From: Salvia splendens
Lineage: Eukaryota; Streptophyta; Magnoliopsida; Lamiales; Lamiaceae
Assembly: GCF_004379255.2 (NCBI RefSeq)
Contig: NC_056050.1
Coordinates: forward strand, 11,965,410-12,029,409
Direction: 5' to 3'
Length of the DNA: 64,000 bases
The notes under the pieces: model-generated
What the model saw: only the letters and a program-made list of their open reading frames with translations
Database searches by the model: none
What the model was told of the DNA's origin: nothing
Shown: piece after piece, positions 1-15,000 of the stretch
Layout of the letters: the number at the start of each line of letters is the position of its first letter
Numbering within the stretch: position 1 is the first letter of the stretch
Translations under genes and position numbers: made by a program

Positions 1-3000
1 ATGTGTGTATTTTATGAAAAGTGTGTGTTGTGTGAGTGAACTGCGTGTTGCGTATGTAGCATGTGTTTGTTGTGCTAGTATTTAGAGTATATGTGTGTAA
101 TTGGTATATTTTGCGTCTGTAATATGTGTATTTTACCTACGTGTGTATTTTTTGTTTATAGTATTGTGATGTGTGTATTGTATTGTGGATAGTGCGTGTA
201 GCGCAATGTTTGTATTTTGTGTATTGTGTGAATTGTATGTAGAGTGTAATGTATTTGTATTTTGTATATAATGTGTGCATTGTGTGTATTTTGTGCGTAA
301 AGTGTGCATTGTGTGTATTTTGTGTACAGTATATGTATGTGTGTAGGTATATAATGTGTGTATTTTATGAAAAGTGTGTTTTTAGGGTATGTAGTTTTGT
401 TTATAGCGTGTGCGGTGTGTGTATTGTAGATATATTTCGTTTATAGTGTTGTAGCGTAATATTTGTATTTTGGGTATTGTATATATTGTGTGCATTGAAT
501 GTAATGTGTAGTGTGTGAATTATGTGTATTTTGTGCTTAAAGTGTGCACTGTGTGTATTTTGTGTACTGTAAATGTGCAGGTATATAATGTGTGTATTTT
601 AAGAAAAGTGTGTGTTGTGTGAGTGAACTGCGTGTTGCGTATGTAGCATGTGTTTGTTGTGCTAGTATTTAGAGTATATGTGTGTGTAATTGGTATATTT
701 TGCATCTGTAATATGTGTATTTTACCAAGTGTGTATTTTTTGTTTATAGTATTGTGATGTGTGTATTGTATTGTGGATAGTGCGTGTAGCGCAATGTTTG
801 TATTTTGTGTATTGTGTGAATTGTATTTAGAGTGTAATGTATTTGTATTTTGTATATAATGTGTGCATTGTGTGTATTTTGTGTACTATATGTGTATGTG
901 TGTGTATTTTGATTATAATGTGTGTGTATTGTGTATAGTGTGTATTTTGTGTACAATACGTGTATGTGTGTATTTTGATTATAATTTGTGTATAATGTGT
1001 ATTTTGTGTACAATATATTTTGTAGTATATAAAGTTAGTGTGTTTATAAGGTGTGCAGTGTGTATTTTCTGGATATGCGTGTATTTTATATACTAGGTGT
1101 GTTTTATGTACTCTGTGCAGTGTGTGTATTTTGTATATGTGCATGTTTCGTGCATGTATTTTTTGTATATCGAGTGCTATTTGTTTATAGAGCGTGTGCA
1201 ACATGTGATTGGTTTTATACTGTGTATTTTATGTGTAGTGTACTATGAGTGTGTAGCGTATTGTGTTTATTTTGTGTATAGTGTGTTTATAGAGTGTGTT
1301 ATAAGTATTTTCTGTTGTATAATGTGTGCTCTTTTGTATGTTTGGTGCATGTATTTAGTATGTTTATTTTATATGTAGTGTGTAGTGTGTGCTACGTGTT
1401 TTATGTATATTTTGTGTATTATTACGAGTTTATAGTTTGTTCAGTGTGTAGTTGGTGTGTTTTGTGTATAATTTGTGCAATGTATATTGTGTAATATATG
1501 ATGTATGTGTATTTTTTCCGACGTGTATTTATTGTTTATAGTGTATGCCGTGGTGTATAGTAAACATATTTTGTGTATAGTGTTGTAGCGCAATGTTTGT
1601 ATTTTGTATAAGGTGAGTATTGTGTGCAATGAATGTAATGTAGTGTGTGAATTATGTGTATTTTGTGCGTAAAGTGTGCATTGTGTGTATTTTGTGTACA
1701 GTATGTGTATATGTGTAGGTATATAATATGTGTATTTTATGAAAAGTGTGTTTTCAGGGTATGTAGTTTTGTTTATAGTGTGTGCGGTGTGTGTATTGTA
1801 GATATATTTCGTGTATAGTGTTGTAGCGTAATATTTGTATTTTGGGCATTGTATGTATTGTGTGCAATGAATGCAATGTGTAGTGTGTGAATTATGAGTA
1901 TTTTGTGCTTAAAGTGTGCACTGTGTGTATTTTGCGTAATGTAAATGTGTAGGTATATAATGTGTGTATTTTATGAAAAGTGTGTGTTGTGTGAGTGAAC
2001 TGCGTGTTGCGTATGTAGCATGTGTTTGCTGTGCTAGTATTTAGAGTATATGTGTGTGTAATTGGTATATTTTGCGTCTGTAATATGTGTATTTTACCTA
2101 CGTGTGTATTTTTTGTTTATAGTATTGTGATGTGTGTATTGTATTGTGGATAGTGCGTGTAGCGCAATGTTTGTATTTTGTGTATTGTGTGAATTGTATG
2201 TAGAGTGTAATGTATTTGTATTTTGTATATAATGTGTGCATTGTGTGTATTTTGTGCGTAAAGTGTGCATTGTGTGTACAGTATATGTATGTGTGTAGGT
2301 ATATAATGTGTGTATTTTATGAAAAGTGTGTTTTTAGGGTATGTAGTTTTGTTTATAGCGTGTGCGGTGTGTGTATTGTAGATATATTTCGTTTATAGTG
2401 TTGTAGCGTAATATTTGTATTTTGGGTATTGTATATATTGTGTGCATTGAATGTAATGTGTAGTGTGTGAATTATGTGTATTTTGTGCTTAAAGTGTGCA
2501 CTGTGTGTATTTTGTGTACTGTAAATGTGCAGGTATATAATGTGTGTATTTTAAGAAAAGTGTGTGTTGTGTGAGTGAACTGCGTGTTGCGTATGTAGCA
2601 TGTGTTTGCTGTGCTAGTATTTAGAGTATATGTGTGTGTAATTGGTATATTTTGCATCTGTAATATGTGTATTTTACCTACGTGTGTATTTTTTGTTTAT
2701 AGTATTGTGATGTGTGTATTGTATTGTGGATAGTGCGTGTAGCGCAATGTTTGTATTTTGTGTATTGTGTGAATTGTATTTAGAGTGTAATGTATTTGTA
2801 TTTTGTATATAATGTGTGCATTGTGTGTATTTTGTGTACTATATGTGTATGTGTGTGTATTTTGATTAAAATGTGTGTGTATTGTGTATAGTGTGTATTT
2901 TGTGTACAATATGTGTATGTGTGTATTTTGATTATAATTTGTGTATAATGTGTATTTTGTGTACAATATATTTTGTAGTATATAAAGTTAGTGTGTTTAT

Positions 3001-6000
3001 AAGGTGTGCAGTGTGTATTTTCTGGATATGCGTGTATTTTATATACTAGGTGTGTTTTATGTACTCTGTGCAGTGTGTGTATTTTGTATATGTGCATGTT
3101 TCGTGCATGTATTTTTTGTATATCGAGTGCTATTTGTTTATATAGCGTGTGCAACATGTGATTGGTTTTATACTGTGTATTTTATGTGTAGTGTACTATG
3201 CGTGTGTAGCGTATTGTGTTTATTTTGTGTATAGTGTGTTTATAGAGTGTGTTATAAGTATTTTCTGTTGTATAATGTGTGCTCTTTTGTATGTTTGGTG
3301 CATGTATTTAGTATGTTTATTTTATATGTAGTGTGTAGTGTGTGCTACGTGTTTTATGTATATTTTGTGTATTATTACGAGTTTATAGTTTGTTTAGTGT
3401 GTAGTTGGTGTGTTTTGTGTATAATTTGTGCAATGTATATTGTGTAATATATGATGTATATTTTGTGCGTAAAGTGTGCATTGTGTGTATTTTGTGTACA
3501 GTATGTGTATATGTGTAGGTATATAATGTGTGTATTTTATGAAAAGTGTGTTTTCGGGGTATGTAGTTTTGTTTATAGTGTGTGCGGTGTGTGTATTGTA
3601 GATATATTTCGTGTATAGTGTTGTAGCGTAATATTTGTATTTTGGGCATTGTATGTATTGTGTGCAATGAATGCAATGTGTAGTGTGTGAATTATGAGTA
3701 TTTTGTGCTTAAAGTGTGCACTGTGTGTATTTTGTGTACTGTAAATGTGTAGGTATATAATGTGTGTATTTTATGAAAAGTGTGTGTTGTGTGAGTGAAC
3801 TGCGTGTTGCGTATGTAGCATGTGTTTGCTGTGCTAGTATTTAGAGTATATGTGTGTGTAATTGGTATATTTTGCGTCTGTAATATGTGTATTTTACCTA
3901 CGTGTGTATTTTTTGTTTATAGTATTGTGATGTGTGTATTGTATTGTGGATAGTGCGTGTAGCGCAATGTTTGTATTTTGTGTATTGTGTGAATTGTATG
4001 TAGAGTGTAATGTATTTGTATTTTGTATATAATGTGTGCATTGTGTGTATTTTGTGCGTAAAGTGTGCATTGTGTGTATTTTGTGTACAGTATATGTATG
4101 TGTGTAGGTATATAATGTGTGTATTTTATGAAAAGTGTGTTTTTAGGGTATGTAGTTTTGTTTATAGCGTGTGCGGTGTGTGTATTGTAGATATATTTCG
4201 TTTATAGTGTTGTAGCGTAATATTTGTATTTTGGGTATTGTATATATTGTGTGCATTGAATGTAATGTGTAGTGTGTGAATTATGTGTATTTTGTGCTTA
4301 AAGTGTGCACTGTGTGTATTTTGTGTACTGTAAATGTGCAGGTATATAATGTGTGTATTTTAAGAAAAGTGTGTGTTGTGTGAGTGAACTGCGTGTTGCG
4401 TATGTAGCATGTGTTTGCTGTGCTAGTATTTAGAGTATAAGTGTGTGTAATTGGTATATTTTGCATCTGTAATATGTGTATTTTACCTACGTGTGTATTT
4501 TTTGTTTATAGTATTGTGATGTGTGTATTGTATTGTGGATAGTGCGTGTAGCGCAATGTTTGTATTTTGTGTATTGTGTGAATTGTATTTAGAGTGTAAT
4601 GTATTTGTATTTTGTATATAATGTGTGCATTGTGTGTATTTTGTGTACTATATGTGTATGAGTGTGTATTTTGATTATAATGTGTATGTATTGTGTATAG
4701 TGTGTATTTTGTGTACAATATGTGTATGTGTGTATTTTGATTATAATTTGTGTATAATGTGTATTTTGTGTACAATATATTTTGTAGTATATAAAGTTAG
4801 TGTGTTTATAAGGTGTGCAGTGTGTATTTTCTGGATATGCGTGTATTTTATATACTAGGTGTGTTTTATGTACTCTGTGCAGTGTGTGTATTTTGTATAT
4901 GTGCATGTTTCGTGCATGTATTTTTTGTATATCGAGTGCTATTTGTTTATATAGCGTGTGCAACATGTGATTGGTTTTATACTGTGTATTTTATGTGTAG
5001 TGTACTATGCGTGTGTAGCGTATTGTGTTTATTTTGTGTATAGTGTGTTTATAGAGTGTGTTATAAGTATTTTCTGTTGTATAATGTGTGCTCTTTTGTA
5101 TGTTTGGTGCATGTATTTAGTATGTTTATTTTATATGTAGTGTGTAGTGTGTGCTACGTGTTTTATGTATATTTTGTGTATTATTACGAGTTTATAGTTT
5201 GTTTAGTGTGTAGTTGGTGTGTTTTGTGTATAATTTGTGCAATGTATATTGTGTAATATATGATGTATATTTTGTGCGTAAAGTGTGCATTGTGTGTATT
5301 TTGTGTACAGTATATGTATGTGTGTAGGTATATAATGTGTGTATTTTATGAAAAGTGTGTTTTTAGGGTATGTAGTTTTGTTTATAGCGTGTGCGGTGTG
5401 TGTATTGTAGATATATTTCGTTTATAGTGTTGTAGCGTAATATTTGTATTTTGGGTATTGTATATATTGTGTGCATTGAATGTAATGTGTAGTGTGTGAA
5501 TTATGTGTATTTTGTGCTTAAAGTGTGCGCTGTGTGTATTTTGTGTACTGTAAATGTGCAGGTATATAATGTGTGTATTTTAAGAAAAGTGTGTGTTGTG
5601 TGAGTGAACTGCGTGTTGCGTATGTAGCATGTGTTTGCTGTGCTAGTATTTAGAGTATATGTGTGTGTAATTGGTATATTTTGCATCTGTAATATGTGTA
5701 TTTTACCTACGTGTGTATTTTTTGTTTATAGTATTGTGATGTGTGTATTGTATTGTGGATAGTGCGTGTAGCGCAATGTTTGTATTTTGTGTATTGTGTG
5801 AATTGTATTTAGAGTGTAATGTATTTGTATTTTGTATATAATGTGTGCATTGTGTGTATTTTGTGTACTATATGTGTATGTGTATGTATTTTGATTATAA
5901 TGTGTGTGTATTGTGTATAGTGTGTATTTTGTGTACAATATGTGTATGTGTGTATTTTGATTATAATTTGTGTATAATGTGTATTTTGTGTACAATATAT

Positions 6001-9000
6001 TTTGTAGTATATAAAGTTAGTGTGTTTATAAGGTGTGCAGTGTGTATTTTCTGGATATGCGTGTATTTTATATACTAGGTGTGTTTTATGTACTCTGTGC
6101 AGTGTGTGTATTTCGTATATGTGCGTGTTTCGTGCATGTATTTTTTGTATATCGAGTGCTATTTGTTTATATAGCGTGTGCAACATGTGATTGGTTTCAT
6201 ACTGTGTATTTTATGTGTAGTGTACTATGCGTGTGTAGCGTATTGTGTTTATTTTGTGTATAGTGTGTTTATAGAGTGTGTTATAAGTATTTTCTGTTGT
6301 ATAATGTGTGCTCTTTTGTATGTTTGGTGCATGTATTTAGTATGTTTATTTTATATGTAGTGTGTAGTGTGTGCTACGTGTTTTATGTATATTTTGTGTA
6401 TTATTACGAGTTTATAGTTTGTTTAGTGTGTAGTTGGTGTGTTTTGTGTATAATTTGTGCAATGTATATTGTGTAATATATGATGTATGTGTATTTTTTC
6501 CGACGTGTATTTATTGTTTATAGTGTATGCCGTGGTGTATAGTAAACATATTTTGTGTATAGTGTTGTAGCGCAATGTTTGTATTTTGTGTAGGGTGGAG
6601 TATTGTGTGCAATGAATGTAATGTAGTGTGTGAATTATGTGTATTTTGTGCGTAAAGTGTGCATTGTGCGTATTTTGTGTACAGTATGTGTATATGTGTA
6701 GGTATATAATGTGTGTATTTTATGAAAAGTGTGTTTTCAGGGTATGTAGTTTTATTTATAGTGTGTGCGATGTGTGTATTGTAGATATATTTCGTGTATA
6801 GTGTTGTAGCGTAATATTTGTATTTTGGGCATTGTATGTATTGTGTGCAATGAATGCAATGTGTAGTGTGTGAATTATGAGTATTTTGTGCTTAAAGTGT
6901 GCACTGTGTGTATTTTGTGTACTGTAAATGTGCAGGTATATAATGTGTGTATTTTAAGAAAAGTGTGTGTTGTGTGAGTGAACTGCGTGTTGCGTATGTA
7001 GCATGTGTTTGCTGTGCTAGTATTTAGAGTATATGTGTGTGTAATTGGTATATTTTGCATCTGTAATATGTGTATTTTACCTACGTGTGTATTTTTTGTT
7101 TATAGTATTGTGATGTGTGTATTGTATTGTGGATAGTGCGTGTAGCGCAATGTTTGTATTTTGTGTATTGTGTGAATTGTATTTAGAGTGTAATGTATTT
7201 GTATTTTGTATATAATGTGTGCATTGTGTGTATTTTGTGTACTATATGTGTATGTGTGTGTATTTTGATTATAATGTGTGTGTATTGTGTATAGTGTGTA
7301 TTTTGTGTACAATATGTGTATGTTTGTATTTTGATTATAATTTGTGTATAGTGTGTATTTTGTGTACAATATATTTTGTAGTATATAAAGTTAGTGTGTT
7401 TATAAGGTGTGCAGTGTGTATTTTCGGGATATGCGTGTATTTTATATACTAGGTGTGTTTTAAGTACTCAGTGCAGTGTGTGTATTTTGTATATGTGCAT
7501 GTTTCGTGCATGTATTTTTTGTTTATCGAGTGCTATTTGTTTATATAGCGTGTGCAACATGTGATTGGTTTTCTACTGTGTATTTTATGTGTAGTGTACT
7601 ATGTGTGTGTAGCGTATTGTGTTTATAGAGTGTGTTATAAGTATTTTCTGTTGTATAATGTGTGCTCTTTTGTATGTTTGGTGCATGTATTTAGTATGTT
7701 TATTTTATGTGTAGTGTGTAGTGTGTGCTACGTGTTTTATGTATATTTTGTGTATTATTACGAGTTTATAGTTTGTTTAGTGTGTAGTTGATGTGTTTTG
7801 TGTATAATTTGTGCAATGTATATTGTGTAATATATGATGTATGTGTATTTTTTCCGACGTGTATTTATTGTTTATAGTGTATGCCGTGGTGTATAGTAAA
7901 CATATTTTGTGTATAGTGTTGTAGCGCAATGTTTGTATTTTGTATAGGGTGAGTATTGTGTGCAATGAATGTAATGTAGTGTGTGAATTACGTGTATTTT
8001 GTGCGTAAAGTGTGCATTGTGTGTATTTTGTGTACAGTATGTGTATATGTGTAGGTATATAATGTGTGTATTTTATGAAAAGTGTGTTTTCAGGGTATGT
8101 AGTTTTGTTTATAGTGTGTGCGGTGTGTGTATTGTAGATATATTTCGTGTATAGTGTTGTAGCGTAATATTTGTATTTTGGGCATTGTATGTATTGTGTG
8201 CAATGAATGCAATGTGTAGTGTGTGAACTATGAGTATTTTGTGCTTAAAGTGTGCACTGTGTGTATTTTGTGTACTGTAAATGTGTAGGTATATAATGTG
8301 TGTATTTTATGAAAAGTGTGTGTTGTGTGAGTGAACTGCGTGTTACGTATGTAGCATGTGTTTGTTGTGCTAGTATTTAGAGTATATGTGTGTGTAATTG
8401 GTATATTTTGCGTCTGTAATATGTGTATTTTACCTACGTGTGTATTTTTTGTTTATAGTATTGTGATGTGTGTATTGTATTGTGGATAGTGCGTGTAGCG
8501 TAATGTTTGTATTTTGTGTATTGTGTGAATTGTATGTAGAGTGTAATGTATTTGTATTTTGTATATAATGTGTGCATTGTGTGTATTTTGTGCGTAAAGT
8601 GTGCATTGTGTGTATTTTGTGTACAATATATGTATGTGTGTAGGTATATAATGTGTGTATTTTATGAAAAGTGTGTTTTTAGGGTATGTAGTTTTGTTTA
8701 TAGCGTGTGCGGTGTGTGTATTGTAGATATATTTCGTTTATAGTGTTGTAGCGTAATATTTGTATTTTGGGTATTGTATATATTGTGTGCATTGAATGTA
8801 ATGTGTAGTGTGTGAATTATGTGTATTTTGTGCTTAAAGTGTGCACTGTGTGTATTTTGTGTACTGTAAATGTGCAGGTATATAATGTGTGTATTTTAAG
8901 AAAAGTGTGTGTTGTGTGAGTGAACTGCGTGTTGCGTATGTAGCATGTGTTTGCTGTGCTAGTATTTAGAGTATATGTGTGTGTAATTGGTATATTTTGC

Positions 9001-12000
9001 ATCTGTAATATGTGTATTTTACCTACGTGTGTATTTTTTGTTTATAGTATTGTGATGTGTGTATTGTATTGTGGATAGTGCGTGTAGCGCAATGTTTGTA
9101 TTTTGTGTATTGTGTGAATTGTATTTAGAGTGTAATGTATTTGTATTTTGTATATAATGTGTGCATTGTGTGTATTTTGTGTACTATATGTGTATGTGTG
9201 TGTATTTTGATTATAATGTGTGTGTATTGTGTATAGTGTGTATTTTGTGTACAATATGTGTATGTTTGTATTTTGATTATAATTTGTGTATAGTGTGTAT
9301 TTTGTGTACAATATATTTTGTAGTATATAAAGTTAGTGTGTTTATAAGGTGTGCAGTGTGTATTTTCGGGATATGCGTGTATTTTATATACTAGGTGTGT
9401 TTTAAGTACTCAGTGCAGTGTGTGTATTTTGTATATGTGCGTGTTTCGTGCATGTATTTTTTGTTTATCGAGTGCTATTTGTTTATATAGCGTGTGCAAC
9501 ATGTGATTGGTTTTATACTGTGTATTTTATGTGTAGTGTACTATGCGTGTGTAGCGTATTGTGTTTATTTTGTGTATAGTGTGTTTATAGAGTGTGTTAT
9601 AAGTATTTTCTGTTGTATAATGTGTGCTCTTTTGTATGTTTGGTGCATGTATTTAGTATGTTTATTTTATGTGTAGTGTGTAGTGTGTGCTACGTGTTTT
9701 ATGTATATTTTGTGTATTATTACGAGTTTATAGTTTGTTTAGTGTGTAATTGGTGTGTTTTGTGTATAATTTGTGCAATGTATATTGTGTAATATATGAT
9801 GTATGTGTATTTTTTCCGACGTGTATTTATTGTTTATAGTGTATGCCGTGGTGTATAGTAAACATATTTTGTGTATAGTGTTGTAGCGCAATGTTTGTAT
9901 TTTGTATAGGGTGAGTATTGTGTGCAATGAATGTAATGTAGTGTGTGAATTACGTGTATTTTGTGCGTAAAGTGTGCATTGTGCGTATTTTGTGTACAGT
10001 ATGTGTATATGTGTAGGTATATAATGTGTGTATTTTATGAAAAGTGTGTTTTCAGGGTATGTAGTTTTATTTATAGTGTGTGCGATGTGTGTATTGTAGA
10101 TATATTTCATGTATAGTGTTGTAGCGTAATATTTGTATTTTGGGCATTGTATGTATTGTGTGCAATGAATGCAATGTGTAGTGTGTGAATTATGAGTATT
10201 TTGTGCTTAAAGTGTGCACTGTGTGTATTTTGTATACTGTAAATGTGTAGGTATATAATGTGTGTATTTTATGAAAAGTGTGTGTTGTGTGAGTGAACTG
10301 CGTGTTACGTATGTAGCATGTGTTTGTTGTGCTAGTATTTAGAGTATATGTGTGTGTAATTGGTATATTTTGCGTCTGTAATATGTGTATTTTACCTACG
10401 TGTGTATTTTTTGTTTATAGTATTGTGATGTGTGTATTGTATTGTGGATAGTGCGTGTAGCGCAATGTTTGTATTTTGTGTATTGTGTGAATTGTATGTA
10501 GAGTGTAATGTATTTGTATTTTGTATATAATGTGTGCATTGTGTGTATTTTGTGCGTAAAGTGTGCATTGTGTGTATTTTGTGTACAATATATGTATGTG
10601 TGTAGGTATATAATGTGTGTATTTTATGAAAAGTGTGTTTTTAGGGTATGTAGTTTTGTTTATAGCGTGTGCGGTGTGTGTATTGTAGATATATTTCGTT
10701 TATAGTGTTGTAGCGTAATATTTGTATTTTGGGTATTGTATATATTGTGTGCATTGAATGTAATGTGTAGTGTGTGAATTATGTGTATTTTGTGCTTAAA
10801 GTGTGCACTGTGTGTATTTTGTGTACTGTAAATGTGCAGGTATATAATGTGTGTATTTTAAGAAAAGTGTGTGTTGTGTGAGTGAACTGCGTGTTGCGTA
10901 TGTAGCATGTGTTTGCTGTGCTAGTATTTAGAGTATATGTGTGTGTAATTGGTATATTTTGCATCTGTAATATGTGTATTTTACCTACGTGTGTATTTTT
11001 TGTTTATAGTATTGTGATGTGTGTATTGTATTGTGGATAGTGCGTGTAGCGCAATGTTTGTATTTTGTGTATTGTGTGAATTGTATTTAGAGTGTAATGT
11101 ATTTGTATTTTGTATATAATGTGTGCATTGTGTGTATTTTGTGTACTATATGTGTATGTGTGTGTATTTTGATTATAATGTGTGTGTATTGTGTATAGTG
11201 TGTATTTTGTGTACAATATGTGTATGTGTGTATTTTGATTATAATTTGTGTATAATGTGTATTTTGTGTACAATATATTTTGTAGTATATAAAGTTAATG
11301 TGTTTATAAGGTGTGCAGTGTGTATTTTCTGGATATGCGTGTATTTTATATACTAGGTGTGTTTTATGTACTCTGTGCAGTGTGTGTATTTCGTATATGT
11401 GCGTGTTTCGTGCATGTATTTTTTGTATATCGAGTGCTATTTGTTTATATAGCGTGTGCAACATGTGATTGGTTTTATACTGTGTATTTTATGTGTAGTG
11501 TACTATGCGTGTGTAGCGTATTGTGTTTATTTTGTGTATAGTGTGTTTATAGAGTGTGTTATAAGTATTTTCTGTTGTATAATGTGTGCTCTTTTGTATG
11601 TTTGGTGCATGTATTTAGTATGTTTATTTTATGTGTAGTGTGTAGTGTGTGCTACGTGTTTTATGTATATTTTGTGTATTATTACGAGTTTATAGTTTGT
11701 TTAGTGTGTAATTGGTGTGTTTTGTGTATAATTTGTGCAATGTATATTGTGTAATATATGATGTATGTGTATTTTTTCGACGTGTATTTATTGTTTATAG
11801 TGTATGCCGTGGTGTATAGTAAACATATTTTGTGTATAGTGTTGTAGCGCAATGTTTGTATTTTGTATAGGGTGAGTATTGTGTGCAATGAATGTAATGT
11901 AGTGTGTGAATTACGTGTATTTTGTGCGTAAAGTGTGCATTGTGCGTATTTTGTGTACAGTATGTGTATATGTGTAGGTATATAATGTGTGTATTTTATG

Positions 12001-12081
12001 AAAAGTGTGTTTTCAGGGTATGTAGTTTTATTTATAGTGTGTGCGATGTGTGTATTGTAGATATATTTCGTGTATAGTGTT
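1..12081 (+). repeat. GT-rich modular satellite array, block 1
   Basis: The whole stretch is a low-complexity tandem repeat of TGTGTATTTTGTGTA-like words. The plus strand is rich in G and T and very poor in C. The 20-mer TTGTGCTTAAAGTGTGCACT marks the structure. It or a close variant starts at 531, 1903, 2483, 3703, 4292, 5512, 6886, 8239, 8828, 10201 and 10790, giving steps of 1372, 580, 1220, 589, 1220, 1374, 1353, 589, 1373 and 589 bp. The array is therefore built of a long module (1220 bp, or about 1374 bp with an extra segment of about 154 bp) alternating with a short one of about 585 bp. The short module is missing between 4292 and 8239. Copies are nearly identical over kilobases, so amplification or homogenisation is recent. 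Open frames on both strands (rich in V/C/Y/F/I or in T/H/N/Y) simply follow the base composition and are not genes. Confidence 0.95.
12077..12081. repeat. Target-site duplication, left of element 1 (GTGTT)
   Basis: GTGTT lies directly before the TGTAATAGCC start of the left LTR and again directly after the TGACA end of the right LTR at 25154-25158. A 5-bp duplication is normal for Ty3/gypsy integrases. Confidence 0.95.
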
Positions 12082-15000
12082 TGTAATAGCCGAGACTTAG
12101 ATTTCTCGGGAGTTATGAAATAAAACGCTAGAACTTTTTTTTTATCGAATGAAAAGAGTATTGTTATTTCTTGAGAAAGGGTACAAATTACAAATTACAG
12201 AATCTCAAACTAGAACTACAATCTTTAACGATGAAATTAAAGGAAAAACGAACTACACACCAACAACTCTAGATACTACATGGTTGTTAAGGCAGACAAA
12301 AGGAGTTCATATCGAGCTACAACAATCAAGAGTCCCTAGTGAACTTCATCGGCCTTCAGCGCGAGCCGTCTCGACCCAGAATCGGAGAGGCCGATGGGCT
12401 GGGGCATTGGAAACGAGCCCTGTGTAGCCAGCCTTTTTCCTGCCAGGAACAACAAGAATGAACAATAAGCAAATGTTGTAGCAAGATAAGGCATTTGATA
12501 GGCAAAACAAACAAGAAAAGGGGCAACACTACTTTAAGGTTTGGAGACCAACAACTTGCTAAAAAGGGTAAGACCGCAGGCTGCCAAGTGCAGCAAAGCA
12601 CAGAGAATCACAGCACTTTCACTCCAATCCTAACCACTTGTACCCCAGCTAGTACCTGCGAAAAGGTTACACAAAGTTCAGTGAGTAGGCAGTCACAAAC
12701 AAGAGCCAAAACACCCTGCAAATTGATAACATAAGAGGCTACAATGCCAATAAATGCACGAGTACATCCCTGCGAGTTGCAGAGGGAACAACCACTGCCA
12801 TGACACAACAGAATCAGTTACAAAAGAGGCCAAGAGAACAGGGTAAGCTCTGCAGAGCTGCAAAAGAACAGCCTTTGTGCAGCTTTCAGTTACAAGCTGG
12901 GCATAAATAAGCCAACTCCCCTCGGTTCTACCCTTCATTCCCATAACAAAATACTCACTAAACTGAGCAACAAGGGGAGGAGTGGGGGAGATCAAAGCTA
13001 GCAGAAGGGGAAGGCATAGCATTGTGAGGAGAAGGTAACCTCACTCAGTCCCAACTCGTTTTGATTTCCATATCATCATATAGAAAATCGAAGCATGCTA
13101 GAATGACCTTTTAGGACAGCATGATTTAACACACCCCTGCCATCTAGTTCAGGAATAACATAGGATAAGCATCCAACAACAAAAATGCTCAATCAAGTAT
13201 GTCGTAGCCTGAAGGGCTGCCCAGATTAGTAACTCGAGCTCCCACATTTAAGTGCAGTAAACACCATTTAAACACTACGCATCATCACTCCCAACTGTCG
13301 CGTAGCCACTGTCATTTAGAAATCCACGAAATAAGCTATGAACTAGAAGGAAAACTTAGCTTATTAGTCGAGGCTGCCGGACGAGAGCAAGTGTCGGCTG
13401 AATCCCGAAAGCCGCTAGACAGTTGCGAGCGTGTCGGCGAAGAGAGTTCGGGCTGAGCAACACCGCAGGAGGTGGCCCTGTTCTTCGAGACGCCGAAGAC
13501 AAGGCGACAACTCTGCAGACCCGCCGAGGAGTCGACAACGGCAGCAGCAAGATGGCTGCTCGTCCTTGACGGCTGGCGGCGGCGGTGGCTTCGCATCCTA
13601 ACGCCGACGTCGTCGTAAGGGACTCAGCGAAACGTGAAAGGGAAGAGGGGGATCTTGGCGTAAACTGGGGAGCGAGGGGCGACGCCTGTGAGCGGCGGCG
13701 TGCTCTGGTGACATCCGACCAGGTCGAAAGCGGAAGAGAGAAGAGTAGGGTTCCTTTCTTTTGGAATTGGGATTTTGGGGGAAAAGGGGAATGGCCGATG
13801 GAGAAGAAGAGTAAGGATCTGGGCCATTTTACAATCTGGGCTAGGTGGGTATTTCGAATTGGACCATAGCCAATTTATTTAAACTTGGGCTCCTTGTGTA
13901 AAAAAAAAAAAAGGAGGAAGAAGAGAAAAGAATTTTTAAACGGGCCACTACTAGTTAAAACAGGTCGGGCCTGATATTTTTTTTCTTCGGGCCGCAGAGG
14001 TTAAATATTATTGGGCCACTGCTCATAACAGAATTTAATCTATGGAATTTAATTTCCTAAGCAACGGAAGAAAAGAAATATTAAACCGTGTGGGATAGCT
14101 TTGCGATAAATGAATTAAGCTAACTTTAATAGTCACAGAAAGTATTTTAAAAATACTTAAGAAAAATGCGGAAAATGTTAATGCCCGTTTCAGAAAATTA
14201 AATCGCCGATTTAATTAAAGATTTAAGATTTCTAATTTTTTTTTAGAAGGCAGAAATTAAAATAAAAGAGCACGCTTAGGCATGCATTCATGCAAGATTT
14301 GAATAATTACTTAAAGCCTAATTTAAGTACCTTTTTTTTTGAAAAGGGGCGTCGTCGCCCGACGAGTAAATCTCAAGTCAGACAGTACCCGTTTGAAAGA
14401 GTTAAGCAAACGAGGTGGGCTTTTCTATCCTACATTATGTGTGGGCTTTTCTATCCTACATTATGTGTGGGCTTCTTTCCTTTTTATTTACAGAACTCTA
14501 TGAGAATGAGTGTGAACTTTTGAATAAATTGTCATGCCATGTTTTATTTTGTGATTGCCATTCATGGTTAAGACGAATTCGGGTCCCAGTAGGTCAGTAA
14601 ATCCTACTCGGACTAGTGTACACATAGGGACCGTGAGCTAGCGCAAGGTTGGCCGGTTCGTGGGTCGTGAGCTAGCGCCAGGTTGGCCGACCCAGTGATC
14701 GTGGAATGTGGCCACATTCCCGATTCACACAGCTTGACATGGTATATCATCAGGAAGTTAAAAGACTGCAGTCTATTTCAGAAAGAAATAACAGATTTTA
14801 GTGACCGGGACTTGTTTTCAGAAAAAAACCCCGCGTTCACTCAGCTTGGCAGACAATTAAAAGAAAAACAGTTTTCGGCATAAGCCACTGAGTATATCAA
14901 GTACTCAGCCCTGCATATTGTTTTCCTTAATGTGCAGGTTGATCGATCGAGGCAGAGGAGGTGTTGGGACTGAAGATGGAATGAAAGAAGGGTAGCTAGT

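Noticed and set aside
249..1629. Many 60-125 codon open frames on both strands of the satellite
   Set aside because: They recur once per repeat unit on both strands, have repetitive residues dictated by the GT-rich words, and no domain or start context supports translation.
1..12081. Telomere-like or CRISPR-like array
   Set aside because: The repeats have no telomere motif array, no spacer/repeat pattern and sit in a plant genome. GT-rich words alone are not telomeric.
12149..12427. 92-codon frame starting near the LTR start of element 1, identical at 22066-22344
   Set aside because: It is part of a young LTR, so identity between the copies is expected. No relation to known proteins is seen and other frames overlap it.
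13336..13869. Frames in the CpG-rich part of the element 1 LTR, at first like a host exon
   Set aside because: The same sequence is in the other LTR and has no recognisable protein motif; composition explains the frames.
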